From a virus: a DNA stretch of 41,980 nucleotides. The stretch is from positions 1-41,980 of IMG/VR virus record IMGVR_UViG_3300035181_001389; one strand, given 5' to 3'. Of the stretch, positions 8,446 through 16,989 are shown piece by piece. The position numbers and the translations under genes are program-made. A model generated the notes under the pieces. The model was not told the DNA's origin, did no database searches, and saw only the letters and a program-made list of their open reading frames with translations. Within the stretch, counting starts at the first letter, position 1. Each line of letters opens with the position of its first letter.

Positions 8446-8455
8446 GGAAAAATAA

Positions 8456-9592
8456 ATGAGAAACTTATATATTATAAATTTTTTACTAGCAGTATCTACA
8501 ACAATAGGCATGACGATCATACCGTTATTGGCAACGCAAAATTTAGGTTTATCTCTTGTAATTGTGGGTCTAATAGAAGGTGGTTCTGAATTATTATCTA
8601 ACGGTTTAAAATTTTATAGTGGGTATTTATTTGATAAAATACAAAACAAAAAGTTGTTATTTGTTGTGTCAATAATTATTGCCCTTTTATCTAAAGTTCT
8701 ATTGTTATTGAACGGTATAAGTTGTCTTTTAGGGAGCAAGGTTTTTGAAAGATTTGCAAATGGGCTCTTTGCTACCCCTCGGGATGCGTTTGTTGGTGTT
8801 AACTCACCTAATGTTGGAAAGTCAATAAGTTTAATGGTGAGTTTTAAGACTTTAGGTTGTGTTTTAGGTGCATTTACAATAAGCATCATCTCCTATAACT
8901 TTGGTGTTGAACAAAATTTAAAATATATAATATTATTTACGTGTGTTTTAAATTTTGTTGCTTTTATTTTATCTCTGTTTATTAACAACAATTTTAAAAT
9001 TAAAGCTAATAAAAAATTACAAATCAATAATAAAGAACTGGTTAAAGTTATTTACAGTGTTTTACCAATCTTGATTCTTTCTGTTTTATTTTTCCTAGGT
9101 AGATTTAACGATGGGATGATTATTCTTTATTTAAAAAATTTAGGTTTTCAAGAGTGGTTTTACACTTCGACAATAGGAATATTTAATTTTTCAATGTATG
9201 TTGTGGCTCCTTTTATTGGTTATTTTGTAGATAAAAACAAAAATAACTTACTCATTGCTATAACAATAATGTCTTTGTTGTTGTTTAACTTTATATTTTT
9301 CTTTCTCCCAGCTGGGAACATGTATGTAGCAGTTTTAGGTTTGTTGTTTTGGGGAGTACAAAGAACAAGCGCACAAATATTATTTACCTCATTAATATTT
9401 AAAAGCATTCCTAAAAAGTTTTATGGAAGTGTTTTGGGCGTGTATTCAGTTGTCACAGGGATCGCTGTTTTATGTGCATCAACGATAGGTGGCAATTTAG
9501 CTACTTATAACTTTTCACATTTATTTATAGAAAGTGCTGTTATGAGCGTTGTTTCTTTAATGTATTTTTGTCTTTTTTATAGGAAAAAATAA
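8456..9592 (+). CDS. MFS transporter
   Basis: A 378-aa integral membrane protein with about 11-12 hydrophobic spans. It carries the major facilitator loop 2-3 signature (GYLFDKIQNKK) and an ERFANGLFATPRDA motif that follows it in one MFS branch. A ribosome binding site (TGAGGAAAAATAA) precedes the ATG. Its stop overlaps the helicase start (TAATG), so it is embedded in the replication operon rather than added at its edge. Base composition matches its neighbours. The substrate cannot be inferred. It could supply or export a small molecule during infection, or alter the host envelope. Confidence 0.85.
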   Translation: MRNLYIINFLLAVSTTIGMTIIPLLATQNLGLSLVIVGLIEGGSELLSNGLKFYSGYLFDKIQNKKLLFVVSIIIALLSKVLLLLNGISCLLGSKVFERFANGLFATPRDAFVGVNSPNVGKSISLMVSFKTLGCVLGAFTISIISYNFGVEQNLKYIILFTCVLNFVAFILSLFINNNFKIKANKKLQINNKELVKVIYSVLPILILSVLFFLGRFNDGMIILYLKNLGFQEWFYTSTIGIFNFSMYVVAPFIGYFVDKNKNNLLIAITIMSLLLFNFIFFFLPAGNMYVAVLGLLFWGVQRTSAQILFTSLIFKSIPKKFYGSVLGVYSVVTGIAVLCASTIGGNLATYNFSHLFIESAVMSVVSLMYFCLFYRKK

Positions 9593-10905
9593 TGCTTAAA
9601 GAATCAGATTTACACGCATATCAAATACGAGCAATAGACTTTATTTTAAAAGAAAAAACATGTCTTTTACGACTGGGTATGGGTCTAGGTAAAACTATAT
9701 GTTCGTTAAGTGCGTTTTCTAAAATACACAATATATATGTTAAAAAATTACTTGTCATTGCTCCACTAAACGTTGCTTTGACAGGATGGAATAAAGAGAT
9801 ATTAAATTGGGAACACATTAGTCATTTAACTTATTCTATTTGTTGCGGTAATGTGAGAGAACGTAAAGAAGCCTTGGACAAAGATGTAGATGTTTATATT
9901 ATTAATCAAGAGAATGTGCCGTGGATGCTTGCTAACGGATATTCTAAATACGGAATGATTGTTGTTGATGAGAGCCAAGGTTTCAAAAGCCACGCTTCAC
10001 AAAGATTTAAAGCGTTAAAAAAATTTATATATAGGTATATGGTTTTACTTTCAGGTACACCGATGCCTAATGGTGAAATTGATGCTTGGTCACAACAATA
10101 TTTAATAGACAAGGGGGAGTTACTCGGTAAAAACATAACAACATATCGAATGATGTTTTTTAGTGCTGATTTTAGCGGCTATAAATATATTTGTAAGTAT
10201 CCTGAGCATATTGCAAATTTGTTATCTCAAAAATGGCTTAGTATGAGCGCAGAAGATTATTTAGACCTTCCTGACAAAATAATGAATACTATTAGTGTAG
10301 AAATATCTAATTATGAATTATATAAACAATATGAAAAAGAATTTTATATAGAAATACACAGTGAAGAATTAACAGCTGTTAACGCAGGAGTATTGTCGAA
10401 CAAACTGCTACAATATTGTAACGGAGCAGTCTATAATGAAGATAAACATTATGTTGAAATACATAAGGATAAATTAGATCAATTAGAAGAACTCATCAAC
10501 AATTATTCTGATGAGAATATATTAGTGGCTTTTAATTTTAAATCAGATGAAGAACGCATTAGAAAGCGTTTTAAACATGCAATTACTCTTAATAGTAAGA
10601 ACATAACAGAAGTAGAAAAGAAATGGTCTAACGGTGAAATAAAGCTGTTATTGTGCCAGTGTAGTACAGCTAAAGGTCTTAATTTACAAAAAGGAGGCAG
10701 AATCATTGTTTGGTTTGGTTTGACATGGAATTTAGAAAGTTATTTACAATTTAACGCAAGACTTCATCGTCAGGGTCAAACTAAACCTGTTTTAATTTAT
10801 CATTTAGTTGCTAGTCGATGTAAAGATGAGCAACTAATGAAAGTGTTATGCAACAAAAATATAACGCAAGAAAATCTATTTAAAATATTAAAAGAAAAAA
10901 ATTAA
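9592..10905 (+). CDS. SNF2-family DNA helicase/translocase
   Basis: A 437-aa superfamily 2 ATPase of the SNF2 type common in phages. Motifs in order are: Q-like LHAYQIRAIDF, Walker A GMGLGKT (29-35), Walker B DESQ (126-129), motif III LSGTPMPNGE, and motif VI ARLHRQGQ (R390, R393). The RxHRxGQ box is typical of SNF2 proteins. No accessory domain is visible. It shares one base with the transporter upstream and is the last gene of the replication block, where it may remodel forks or strip proteins from DNA. Confidence 0.9.
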   Translation: MLKESDLHAYQIRAIDFILKEKTCLLRLGMGLGKTICSLSAFSKIHNIYVKKLLVIAPLNVALTGWNKEILNWEHISHLTYSICCGNVRERKEALDKDVDVYIINQENVPWMLANGYSKYGMIVVDESQGFKSHASQRFKALKKFIYRYMVLLSGTPMPNGEIDAWSQQYLIDKGELLGKNITTYRMMFFSADFSGYKYICKYPEHIANLLSQKWLSMSAEDYLDLPDKIMNTISVEISNYELYKQYEKEFYIEIHSEELTAVNAGVLSNKLLQYCNGAVYNEDKHYVEIHKDKLDQLEELINNYSDENILVAFNFKSDEERIRKRFKHAITLNSKNITEVEKKWSNGEIKLLLCQCSTAKGLNLQKGGRIIVWFGLTWNLESYLQFNARLHRQGQTKPVLIYHLVASRCKDEQLMKVLCNKNITQENLFKILKEKN

Positions 10906-11006
10906 TGTTAAATCTTTTATCCTATTGTGTTAATTTAATTAATATCAAGATATAAACAACAAAACAATGGTGTTTTTGCATAAAATAATTATAATAATGT
11001 TTTACA

Positions 11007-11480
11007 ATGCGGTTTGAGATGCAGATGAAAATATCTAAAAACGGATTAGGATTATTAAAAAACTGGGAAAAAGGACCTAACAATACTTTTGCAGATGTTT
11101 CTTATAAATGCTCAGGTGGAAAAAATACAATCGGCTGGGGGCATGTAATACAACCAAAAGACAATATCAAACAACCCATAAGTGAAGCACAGGCAATAGA
11201 GTTATTAATGAAAGATATTAAAATAGCAGAGGATATTGTAAATAAAAGAGTTACTGTTCTACTTACACAAAATCAATTTGATGCGCTGGTCTGTTTTGTG
11301 TTTAACATAGGTGTGACTAATTTTATCAAATCAACTCTGTTAAAAGTTTTAAACGATGGTTTGTTAGACAAAGTACCAACTCAATTTATGAGATGGGTTT
11401 ATAGCAATAAAGTATTTGTCAAAGGCTTGGAGAATAGACGAAAAGCCGAAGTAAATTTATGGAATTATAAAAATGAATGA
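11007..11480 (+). CDS. endolysin, GH24 lysozyme
   Basis: A 157-aa phage-type muramidase. The GH24 catalytic triad is readable: Glu in NWEKGP (E21), Asp in FADVS (D30) and Thr in NTIGWGH (T41). It hydrolyses peptidoglycan glycan strands. There is no signal sequence or SAR domain, so a holin should be needed. ATG codons at 11007, 11019 and 11025 are all possible and none has a strong ribosome binding site; the MKIS start at 11025 is the family-like one. A 101-base gap before it has a TATAAT (10990-10995) without a matching -35 box. It opens the lysis cassette. Confidence 0.9.
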   Translation: MRFEMQMKISKNGLGLLKNWEKGPNNTFADVSYKCSGGKNTIGWGHVIQPKDNIKQPISEAQAIELLMKDIKIAEDIVNKRVTVLLTQNQFDALVCFVFNIGVTNFIKSTLLKVLNDGLLDKVPTQFMRWVYSNKVFVKGLENRRKAEVNLWNYKNE

Positions 11481-11619
11481 AAATAATAAATTAACAGACA
11501 AAGAGTTAATGTTAAAGTGTGTAGAACTAATTTTGAATAAAAATAAAGTTCATCATTTAACTGATATTTTAATTGAAAGTGAAAAATTATATGAATTTAT
11601 TGTGGCTAAAAGAAAATGA
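11473..11619 (+). CDS. small hypothetical protein in lysis cassette, 48 aa
   Basis: A short frame starting at the ATG inside the last codons of the endolysin gene and ending in an ATGA overlap with the spanin gene at 11616. The coupling at both ends supports it as a real gene. The product is charged and helical (KELMLKCVELILNKNKVHHL) with no membrane span, so it is not an obvious holin. I do not recognise a family. Confidence 0.6.
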   Translation: MNENNKLTDKELMLKCVELILNKNKVHHLTDILIESEKLYEFIVAKRK

Positions 11620-11834
11620 TTAATTTTATTCTGTTAAATTTAAAATCTATATTTAATGCGTTAACAGGTGTGTTTGCATTATTCATATTGAATAAAAATA
11701 ATAAACTATCAAATCAAGTTGACAATTTAAAGGAAACTGTTGAAATAAAAAATAAGGTTATAGATGTTTTACGAAATGGCAAAAATACTGATCTTAACGG
11801 CAACATTAAGCGGATGCGTAACAAAAAACTCTAA
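11616..11834 (+). CDS. Rz-like inner-membrane spanin
   Basis: A 72-aa protein with an N-terminal hydrophobic span (about residues 3-25, FILLNLKSIFNALTGVFALFIL) followed by a polar helix with coiled-coil character (SNQVDNLKETVEIKNKVIDVL). This is the layout of i-spanins, which pair with an outer-membrane lipoprotein to fuse the envelope at the end of lysis. It is short for the family. The 3' end overlaps the Rz1-like gene in another frame, the classical Rz/Rz1 arrangement, which supports the call although sequence identity in this family is low. Confidence 0.7.
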   Translation: MINFILLNLKSIFNALTGVFALFILNKNNKLSNQVDNLKETVEIKNKVIDVLRNGKNTDLNGNIKRMRNKKL

Positions 11835-12009
11835 TGCATGTTTATCTAATTTGGATTTACCTGTCATGCCATTAGCTGGGGAAAGAGTGGTTAATGAACT
11901 AGAACTGGTTTGCACAGAAGTTGAGTGTTACAATTTAAACAGCTGGTTTAATGAGCTTGCAATATTTAGAGAAGAATATGAAGTTGTTAAATCTGTAAAG
12001 AAATTCTAA
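11764..12009 (+). CDS. Rz1-like outer-membrane spanin lipoprotein
   Basis: An 81-aa lipoprotein candidate. The N-terminal hydrophobic stretch ends in a lipobox LSGC (Cys18 from the ATG at 11764, Cys14 from the ATG at 11776, which gives the more typical signal peptide MAKILILTATLSGC). It starts inside the Rz-like gene in a different frame and runs past its end. Lipid attachment would place it in the outer membrane, implying a gram-negative host. Unlike lambda Rz1 it is not proline-rich. Confidence 0.7.
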   Translation: MFYEMAKILILTATLSGCVTKNSNACLSNLDLPVMPLAGERVVNELELVCTEVECYNLNSWFNELAIFREEYEVVKSVKKF

Positions 12010-12042
12010 ATTTACATATAATTTTTAATAATATGTAAATTT
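12008..12042. terminator. hairpin between convergent early and late genes
   Basis: A perfect 12-bp inverted repeat (AAATTTACATAT at 12008-12019, ATATGTAAATTT at 12031-12042) surrounds an 11-base AT loop. It starts on the stop codon of the plus-strand spanin gene and includes the last codons and stop of the minus-strand gene. Position suits a bidirectional terminator, but neither side has a clean T-run, so efficiency is uncertain. Confidence 0.55.
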
Positions 12043-14052
12043 GGTAGGATCTTTTTTCCCAAAAGGTCCTTTGGGACCATCGTATTTTGAAAATTTACCG
12101 ATACGAATATAATCAGTAGGGGCACTATGAGCGTTATAATGTTGTCCTGTTTTACTGTCTATATAGGAAGGGGTATAACCAGCCGCTGACAATGCGCTCA
12201 TGTCTTTTCTGAATTCAGCAAGATCTGCCCCAATAGGTGTGCCTTGATTTGGATATAGTGTTCCGTATGTTTGATGAGCTTTCCACTTATCCATTAAAGC
12301 CCTCAATTGCGGTGTTGGACCTGAGTTACCTTGTACTTGTTGTACTTGCTGCGCTTGCCTTGCTTGTTCTACTTGTCGTTTGCGCTCATCCTCTAATCTT
12401 TGCCTATTTGCAGCGTCAGCTTGAGCTTGACGGGTTCTTTCCGCAGCCAATCGTGCCTCTTGATCTGCAATTAGTTGACGCTGTCTGTTATAGTCGTTTT
12501 GGGTTCTAATTTGAGTGTTTGCTGTTGATAACTCTTTTTCTAAATTGCTATATCTATTTTGTAAATCTGAAAATAAACTCAAATCAATCCCTTGTTTTGC
12601 AAAACTACCAATCATCCCGTTTATACCCATATCTGCACCAGCAGCCCTTGCGTTTCCAAGTAATCTTGGTTGTTGATAACCTTTTTCGTTTTGATATGCC
12701 TTATATAATTGCTCGTTTCCTGTTTGATCGTTTTTCCACTTCTCGATCCCCGTGGTGTTAGTGCGTTTGATATCATCAAGCATATTACCAAACTCACTAT
12801 TAGCTTGTTTATCATATTGGTCTAACTTGCTAATTTTATTTAATGTGTTACTGTGTTTGCCAGCTACGCCCGATACCAATTCGTTGTTTAGTGTTTTTGC
12901 ATTTGTGCCATATGCAGCACTGTTTAATTCTTGCATGCGTGCTGCCGCTGATTTAATATGCGATTGTCCACCGTACGTGCCTTGCTTTATGTATTTGGCG
13001 TTTAGCGCTGTCATGTCAGCTTTAGCTTTTTGCTTTGCTTCTTCATTTATTAAGTTGTACTTAGGTGTAACTTTACCGGGCAAATCCCTGTTTATAAAAT
13101 CATCAAAATTATTAGGTTCATTAACTAGTTCTTTCCTTATGTTTTTACGTTCACCGTAATTTCTATCTCGATAACTAGGACTTATAGTTTCTGCTAATTT
13201 ATACGATGTTCCCATATCGGCATTAATTGGCTCTGCTAATTTCCCGCCATATGTAGGAGTATGTAGACTTGGTGTTTTACCCCATTGGTCATGAGGTAAT
13301 GATGTGTCAACACCATACGCTAGTAATGCTTTTTCTAATTGTTTAGCGTTATCAGCTAACAAATCAGGGTGATCTTCTCCCATATCAGTTCCACTTAAGG
13401 CTTGTTGTAAATTAGACAAACGCTCATAAGGGTCTCTTTTTTCAGCTTCAAATCTAGCTTTTTCAGCAGTTAAACCAATGTTATTAATCCCGTGTTTTTG
13501 TGAGCCAAACTCTTTTTGCATGCCGATTAAATTTTCCTCACGGTTTTTCTTTCCCATAGATGAATTTGTAACAGCTTTAAAAGCAGAATCATTACTGCTT
13601 TGCTCTAAGTCTTTGAATTTATCGTTCAATTGTTCCAAATCAATTTTACTTTCAGACAAACGTAAATTACGATCTTTATTAAACCTGCTGTTATACTTAC
13701 CTTGGTATGGGAGAAAACCAGATTGAAATTGTTTATTTAATCTTTTTCCCGTTATATTTGCATTAAAATCATCATGTTTGGTTTGCAGTCCTGTTAGCAA
13801 ACTTTGAATGTTATTGGGAGACATCCCTTGATTGGGTTTGTCAACTAATGCGTTTAAACTACTAGCGTAAGGAATACCTTTTTGTGCTCTCCTAGCTTCT
13901 AACTCATGTGCTTTTTGAGTAAGTGAAGACATCGGGGATATTGTTTTCCCCGGGTATGCACTATAATTTGTATTACTAAGCCTACGGCTATCACGAGCTA
14001 ATATTCGTTTAACAGTATCTTGAAGTTCGCCGTAGTCTAATGAAGTTGCCAT
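12025..14052 (-). CDS. putative internal virion or ejection protein, 675 aa
   Basis: A large hydrophilic protein and the last gene of the late transcript. Its middle and N-terminal parts are polar and Asn/Gln/Lys-rich. Residues roughly 500-560 form a strongly charged coiled coil (ARLAAERTRQAQADAANR, then a Q-rich stretch). It has no membrane segment. Large coiled-coil proteins at the end of the tail/internal module of podoviruses are often ejected with the DNA or lie inside the capsid; that role is inferred from location and composition. No enzymatic motif is visible. Its stop codon lies in the hairpin loop shared with the convergent gene. Confidence 0.7.
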   Translation of the reverse strand: MATSLDYGELQDTVKRILARDSRRLSNTNYSAYPGKTISPMSSLTQKAHELEARRAQKGIPYASSLNALVDKPNQGMSPNNIQSLLTGLQTKHDDFNANITGKRLNKQFQSGFLPYQGKYNSRFNKDRNLRLSESKIDLEQLNDKFKDLEQSSNDSAFKAVTNSSMGKKNREENLIGMQKEFGSQKHGINNIGLTAEKARFEAEKRDPYERLSNLQQALSGTDMGEDHPDLLADNAKQLEKALLAYGVDTSLPHDQWGKTPSLHTPTYGGKLAEPINADMGTSYKLAETISPSYRDRNYGERKNIRKELVNEPNNFDDFINRDLPGKVTPKYNLINEEAKQKAKADMTALNAKYIKQGTYGGQSHIKSAAARMQELNSAAYGTNAKTLNNELVSGVAGKHSNTLNKISKLDQYDKQANSEFGNMLDDIKRTNTTGIEKWKNDQTGNEQLYKAYQNEKGYQQPRLLGNARAAGADMGINGMIGSFAKQGIDLSLFSDLQNRYSNLEKELSTANTQIRTQNDYNRQRQLIADQEARLAAERTRQAQADAANRQRLEDERKRQVEQARQAQQVQQVQGNSGPTPQLRALMDKWKAHQTYGTLYPNQGTPIGADLAEFRKDMSALSAAGYTPSYIDSKTGQHYNAHSAPTDYIRIGKFSKYDGPKGPFGKKDPTKFTYY

Positions 14053-14054
14053 AA

Positions 14055-15089
14055 CTAAAATCTAATGGGTTGTCCCGTAAAGTTCGGGTTATTGTAATAA
14101 TTTATCCATCTTCCTGTTTGACTATATTCTTGAGGGGAACTAACCCTATTATACATTGGTTCAATATCTATTCTCTCTTCTGGTAAGAATTTTTTACGAG
14201 AATTTCGCCTACGAGATTTTTCCATTGCCAATTCATATTGTTCTTGCTCTGCCATTTCTGCAGGTGTCAATCTTGCTGCTAATATTTCTTCCTTAGCAGC
14301 TCTTCCCTTTTCAGCAGGCGTTAATTCTTTTTTCGGTTTAGGGGCGTTCATTCTGTCATAAAGCGTAAGACCTGTTGTTCCGAGTGACAATAAATTTTTA
14401 GGTTTTGTAAGAAACTCTTTAGAGTTTTTCGTAAGTTTATCCATAAAACTTGCGTTCTTCTCTTCCTCTTCTTTCGATTTAAGATACTTGAGCAATTCAT
14501 TATCTTCAGATCCGTTGTCAACACTCCCTTTTCCTTTGGGATACAAGTTTGCAAGTGAGCTTGTCGTACTCGCACCGTTTACTGCACTTGCTGTTTTTTC
14601 ACCCAAACCAAGTGAGGGTAAAATCGCATTAGTATTTCCATAATTAGTAAGAGCCGTTCCAACATTTGTTGCTCCCATAGCATTAGCACCAGAACCTGCC
14701 AGACTAGCAACAGTTGGGGCTGCCGTTGCAAGTGCTGCAGATTTAAGCATATGACCTCCATAATCTTTGCGACCTCTTATTTTTGTACCAGCAGCAGAGC
14801 CAAGTGAAGCACCAACTGTTCCCCCTATACCGGGCAAAATCATATTGCCCCCAACCAGTCCTGCTATTGCTAAAGCGTCTCTTTTCCAAGCGCCCTTTTT
14901 CCAATAATTTTTACCAAAAAATCCACCTTTGAATTCAGGGAGACCTGTTTTAGGGTTTATTGTACCACTACCACCTGCTTTTTTAAGCATTTTAGCTTCT
15001 AATGGATTAATATGAGCTAAGATAGTGTCACCACCACGACCTTTCTTGCGTACTTGCTCTAATATATAATTTAATTTTTGTTTTTTCAT
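14055..15089 (-). CDS. putative internal virion protein with Gly/Ala-rich membrane-like segment
   Basis: A 344-aa protein with a basic N-terminus, then a glycine/alanine-rich hydrophobic region (about residues 70-165, including LAIAGLVGGNMILPGIGGTV) and a charged C-terminal half rich in Glu and Lys. The mix of a membrane-active Gly/Ala region and charged helices is typical of podovirus pilot or ejection proteins that breach the host envelope. It is two bases from the 675-aa gene downstream. The family is not identified by sequence. Confidence 0.65.
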   Translation of the reverse strand: MKKQKLNYILEQVRKKGRGGDTILAHINPLEAKMLKKAGGSGTINPKTGLPEFKGGFFGKNYWKKGAWKRDALAIAGLVGGNMILPGIGGTVGASLGSAAGTKIRGRKDYGGHMLKSAALATAAPTVASLAGSGANAMGATNVGTALTNYGNTNAILPSLGLGEKTASAVNGASTTSSLANLYPKGKGSVDNGSEDNELLKYLKSKEEEEKNASFMDKLTKNSKEFLTKPKNLLSLGTTGLTLYDRMNAPKPKKELTPAEKGRAAKEEILAARLTPAEMAEQEQYELAMEKSRRRNSRKKFLPEERIDIEPMYNRVSSPQEYSQTGRWINYYNNPNFTGQPIRF

Positions 15090-15093
15090 ATTA

Positions 15094-15366
15094 TTACCGT
15101 TTAACCTTAATCATTATTATATATACTGCTTTTGCCCATTCTTGCCAATTTTTAAAAGAATCTGTTTTTTTTGCGTTCTTTATAGTCGTTGTAGATGGGA
15201 TACCATTAGTTCTAAAAATACCTGTTCCTGCTACAATATTTCCCCATTCTTGCCACTTATCTTCCTCATACAAAACAGGTAAACGTTCTTCTTTATATAT
15301 CCTTACCAATTCTGCTGCCCAACTTTTAACGGAGATATATTGTGGAAAAGGTAAATTAGATATCAT
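15094..15366 (-). CDS. small conserved phage protein, 90 aa
   Basis: A 90-aa protein between the tail hub protein and an internal protein, overlapping the former by four bases (ATGA). It has SVKSWAAELVRIYKEE near the N-terminus and a tryptophan-rich C-terminal helix (NWQEWAKAVYIIM). Small proteins of this pattern accompany gp10-like tail genes in podoviruses and may be structural, but I cannot name the family with certainty. Confidence 0.65.
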   Translation of the reverse strand: MISNLPFPQYISVKSWAAELVRIYKEERLPVLYEEDKWQEWGNIVAGTGIFRTNGIPSTTTIKNAKKTDSFKNWQEWAKAVYIIMIKVKR

Positions 15367-16955
15367 TGATTGTCACCTTCTTTAAATTCTAACAAAATAT
15401 TACCAACATCATATGGATATAAACATGAAAATGTAATATTCATAAACCTACCTTGGATTCTAAAATCTATTTTACCTAAATTAGGCGCACCTTGCAAGGG
15501 AAGATCTGGTAATAGAAAACTAAGGGGAGGTGTGCTCACACCCGTTGTCATAGCGTATTTTTGATAATTAACAGTTATTTGAACATCTTCACCAGCCACT
15601 CTGTTATAGTTTGGCGGTGCTGGGAAATCAGGCTCTATTTCCGACAATACAATATATTTTTCTACTGCGCTACCATCTTTAGCTGGATTGAAGGTAACAA
15701 AACCATAAAAAGGAGTTGTAAAAAAGGACGGTATATTTCTATCCCCCCCAACTCTCACCTCATTAAAACCGACTTCTTGTTTCCATATTTTTTTATAACT
15801 ATTAAGTGCAACATAGGGATAATTTGTACATGAGTCCCCATAGCTAAATATATCACCTGTTCCCTCATAAACAGTAACACAATCCCTTTGTATAGCAGTA
15901 TCATACCAGCTGTTTTCTCTGACATTATAGACAAGCTCTCTTGTACAACCTATATTAGGATCAGCAGCATAGGCTAATTCTGGATAAGCCCAACGAAGTT
16001 CACCGTACCTAGTTATATTATAACCAAATATTAATTCCTTTTTAGCTAAGTCAACATTGTCAAAAAAATACTCTAAATTTATCGTATTGGGTACGGTGTC
16101 TTCAATACCGTTATATATAAACAGGCAATCTGTGCCAAGCCAAAAAAATAAACTGCCATACTGAACAATTGCTCTTGATGAAATTAAAGATGATTTAGTA
16201 GTAATTACTTCTCTTTGAAAATCAACAGGTATATCTACATCTCTACCGTCAGCAACGTTTGTTAAATAAATGACAGAATTAGTTGTCCAAAATAGAAAAC
16301 TTGGAGCATTACTGCCACCTCTTACAGACGCTCCAAAAATAAGTTTATCTGATGAGATCGTATAAATACCTGAGTCACCCCCATCGAAGTTTAATGGGTC
16401 GTTTGTTCTGCTTCTAATAATAGTGCCGTTATTACCATATAAGTATAAACAAGGGGCTGAATATAATATGCCCCCTGAGATCAAATTAGCATTAGCGCCA
16501 ATAGGTGCATTTACTAGTGCATTATTATCGTTTAGTGATTTCCAAGATAGTGTGCCAGCAGTAGTTGACAACATGTTAGATGCGTTTAGCGTTCTTAAGA
16601 AAGCAATACATGGTTGTAAGTTTCTAATAAAAGTAATTGATGACCATGTAACAAGTGCGGCATTAGCAGCGTTATTTAACAACTCAATACCGTTTGTTAG
16701 AGTAATGGTATTCAAATTCAAATCTAATCTATTTACAGTATTACCTGTTGCATAAAATAAATATGTGCTGTTATTTGCAAATTGAACATTCAAATATCTT
16801 ACATTTAACGGAGAGTTTATCAACTCTCTTTGACCTTTCATTTTTTTTATTTTTCCACCGACAAACCTTATCCATTGACCGTCAATGCAATATTCGTCTT
16901 GAAATTTTGTGCCGTCTCTAAGGATGCCAGCTTTGTAAAGTAAGGGTACTCGCAT
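15363..16955 (-). CDS. gp10-like tail hub / DNA stabilisation protein
   Basis: A 530-aa beta-rich protein. The N-terminus (MRVPLLYKAGILRDGTKF, then GQWIRFVGGKIKKMKGQRE) and repeated blades resemble the P22 gp10-type packaged DNA stabilisation protein, which forms the tail hub under the portal ring and closes the head after packaging. Asn-rich beta segments continue to the C-terminus. It follows the neck protein gene after a 17-bp duplication and overlaps the 90-aa gene. The family call is by pattern and is moderately strong. Confidence 0.75.
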   Translation of the reverse strand: MRVPLLYKAGILRDGTKFQDEYCIDGQWIRFVGGKIKKMKGQRELINSPLNVRYLNVQFANNSTYLFYATGNTVNRLDLNLNTITLTNGIELLNNAANAALVTWSSITFIRNLQPCIAFLRTLNASNMLSTTAGTLSWKSLNDNNALVNAPIGANANLISGGILYSAPCLYLYGNNGTIIRSRTNDPLNFDGGDSGIYTISSDKLIFGASVRGGSNAPSFLFWTTNSVIYLTNVADGRDVDIPVDFQREVITTKSSLISSRAIVQYGSLFFWLGTDCLFIYNGIEDTVPNTINLEYFFDNVDLAKKELIFGYNITRYGELRWAYPELAYAADPNIGCTRELVYNVRENSWYDTAIQRDCVTVYEGTGDIFSYGDSCTNYPYVALNSYKKIWKQEVGFNEVRVGGDRNIPSFFTTPFYGFVTFNPAKDGSAVEKYIVLSEIEPDFPAPPNYNRVAGEDVQITVNYQKYAMTTGVSTPPLSFLLPDLPLQGAPNLGKIDFRIQGRFMNITFSCLYPYDVGNILLEFKEGDNQ

Positions 16956-16989
16956 TATGATTTATCTCGCATTATGATTTATCTCGCAT
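16951..16989 (-). repeat. 17-bp tandem duplication at a gene junction
   Basis: The unit CGCATTATGATTTATCT (plus strand) occurs twice in a row, 16951-16967 and 16968-16984, with a partial third copy of five bases. It lies at the junction of the genes ending at 16972 and starting at 16955. Removing one unit would restore a TAATG stop/start overlap. Confidence 0.9.

Noticed and set aside
10990-10995. TATAAT before the endolysin gene
   Set aside because: No -35 box at 16-18 bases and no TGn extension, so a promoter cannot be supported.
12237-13159. Several plus-strand reading frames opposite the 675-aa late gene
   Set aside because: They lie wholly inside a minus-strand gene with good context, show no domain and look like antisense shadows.
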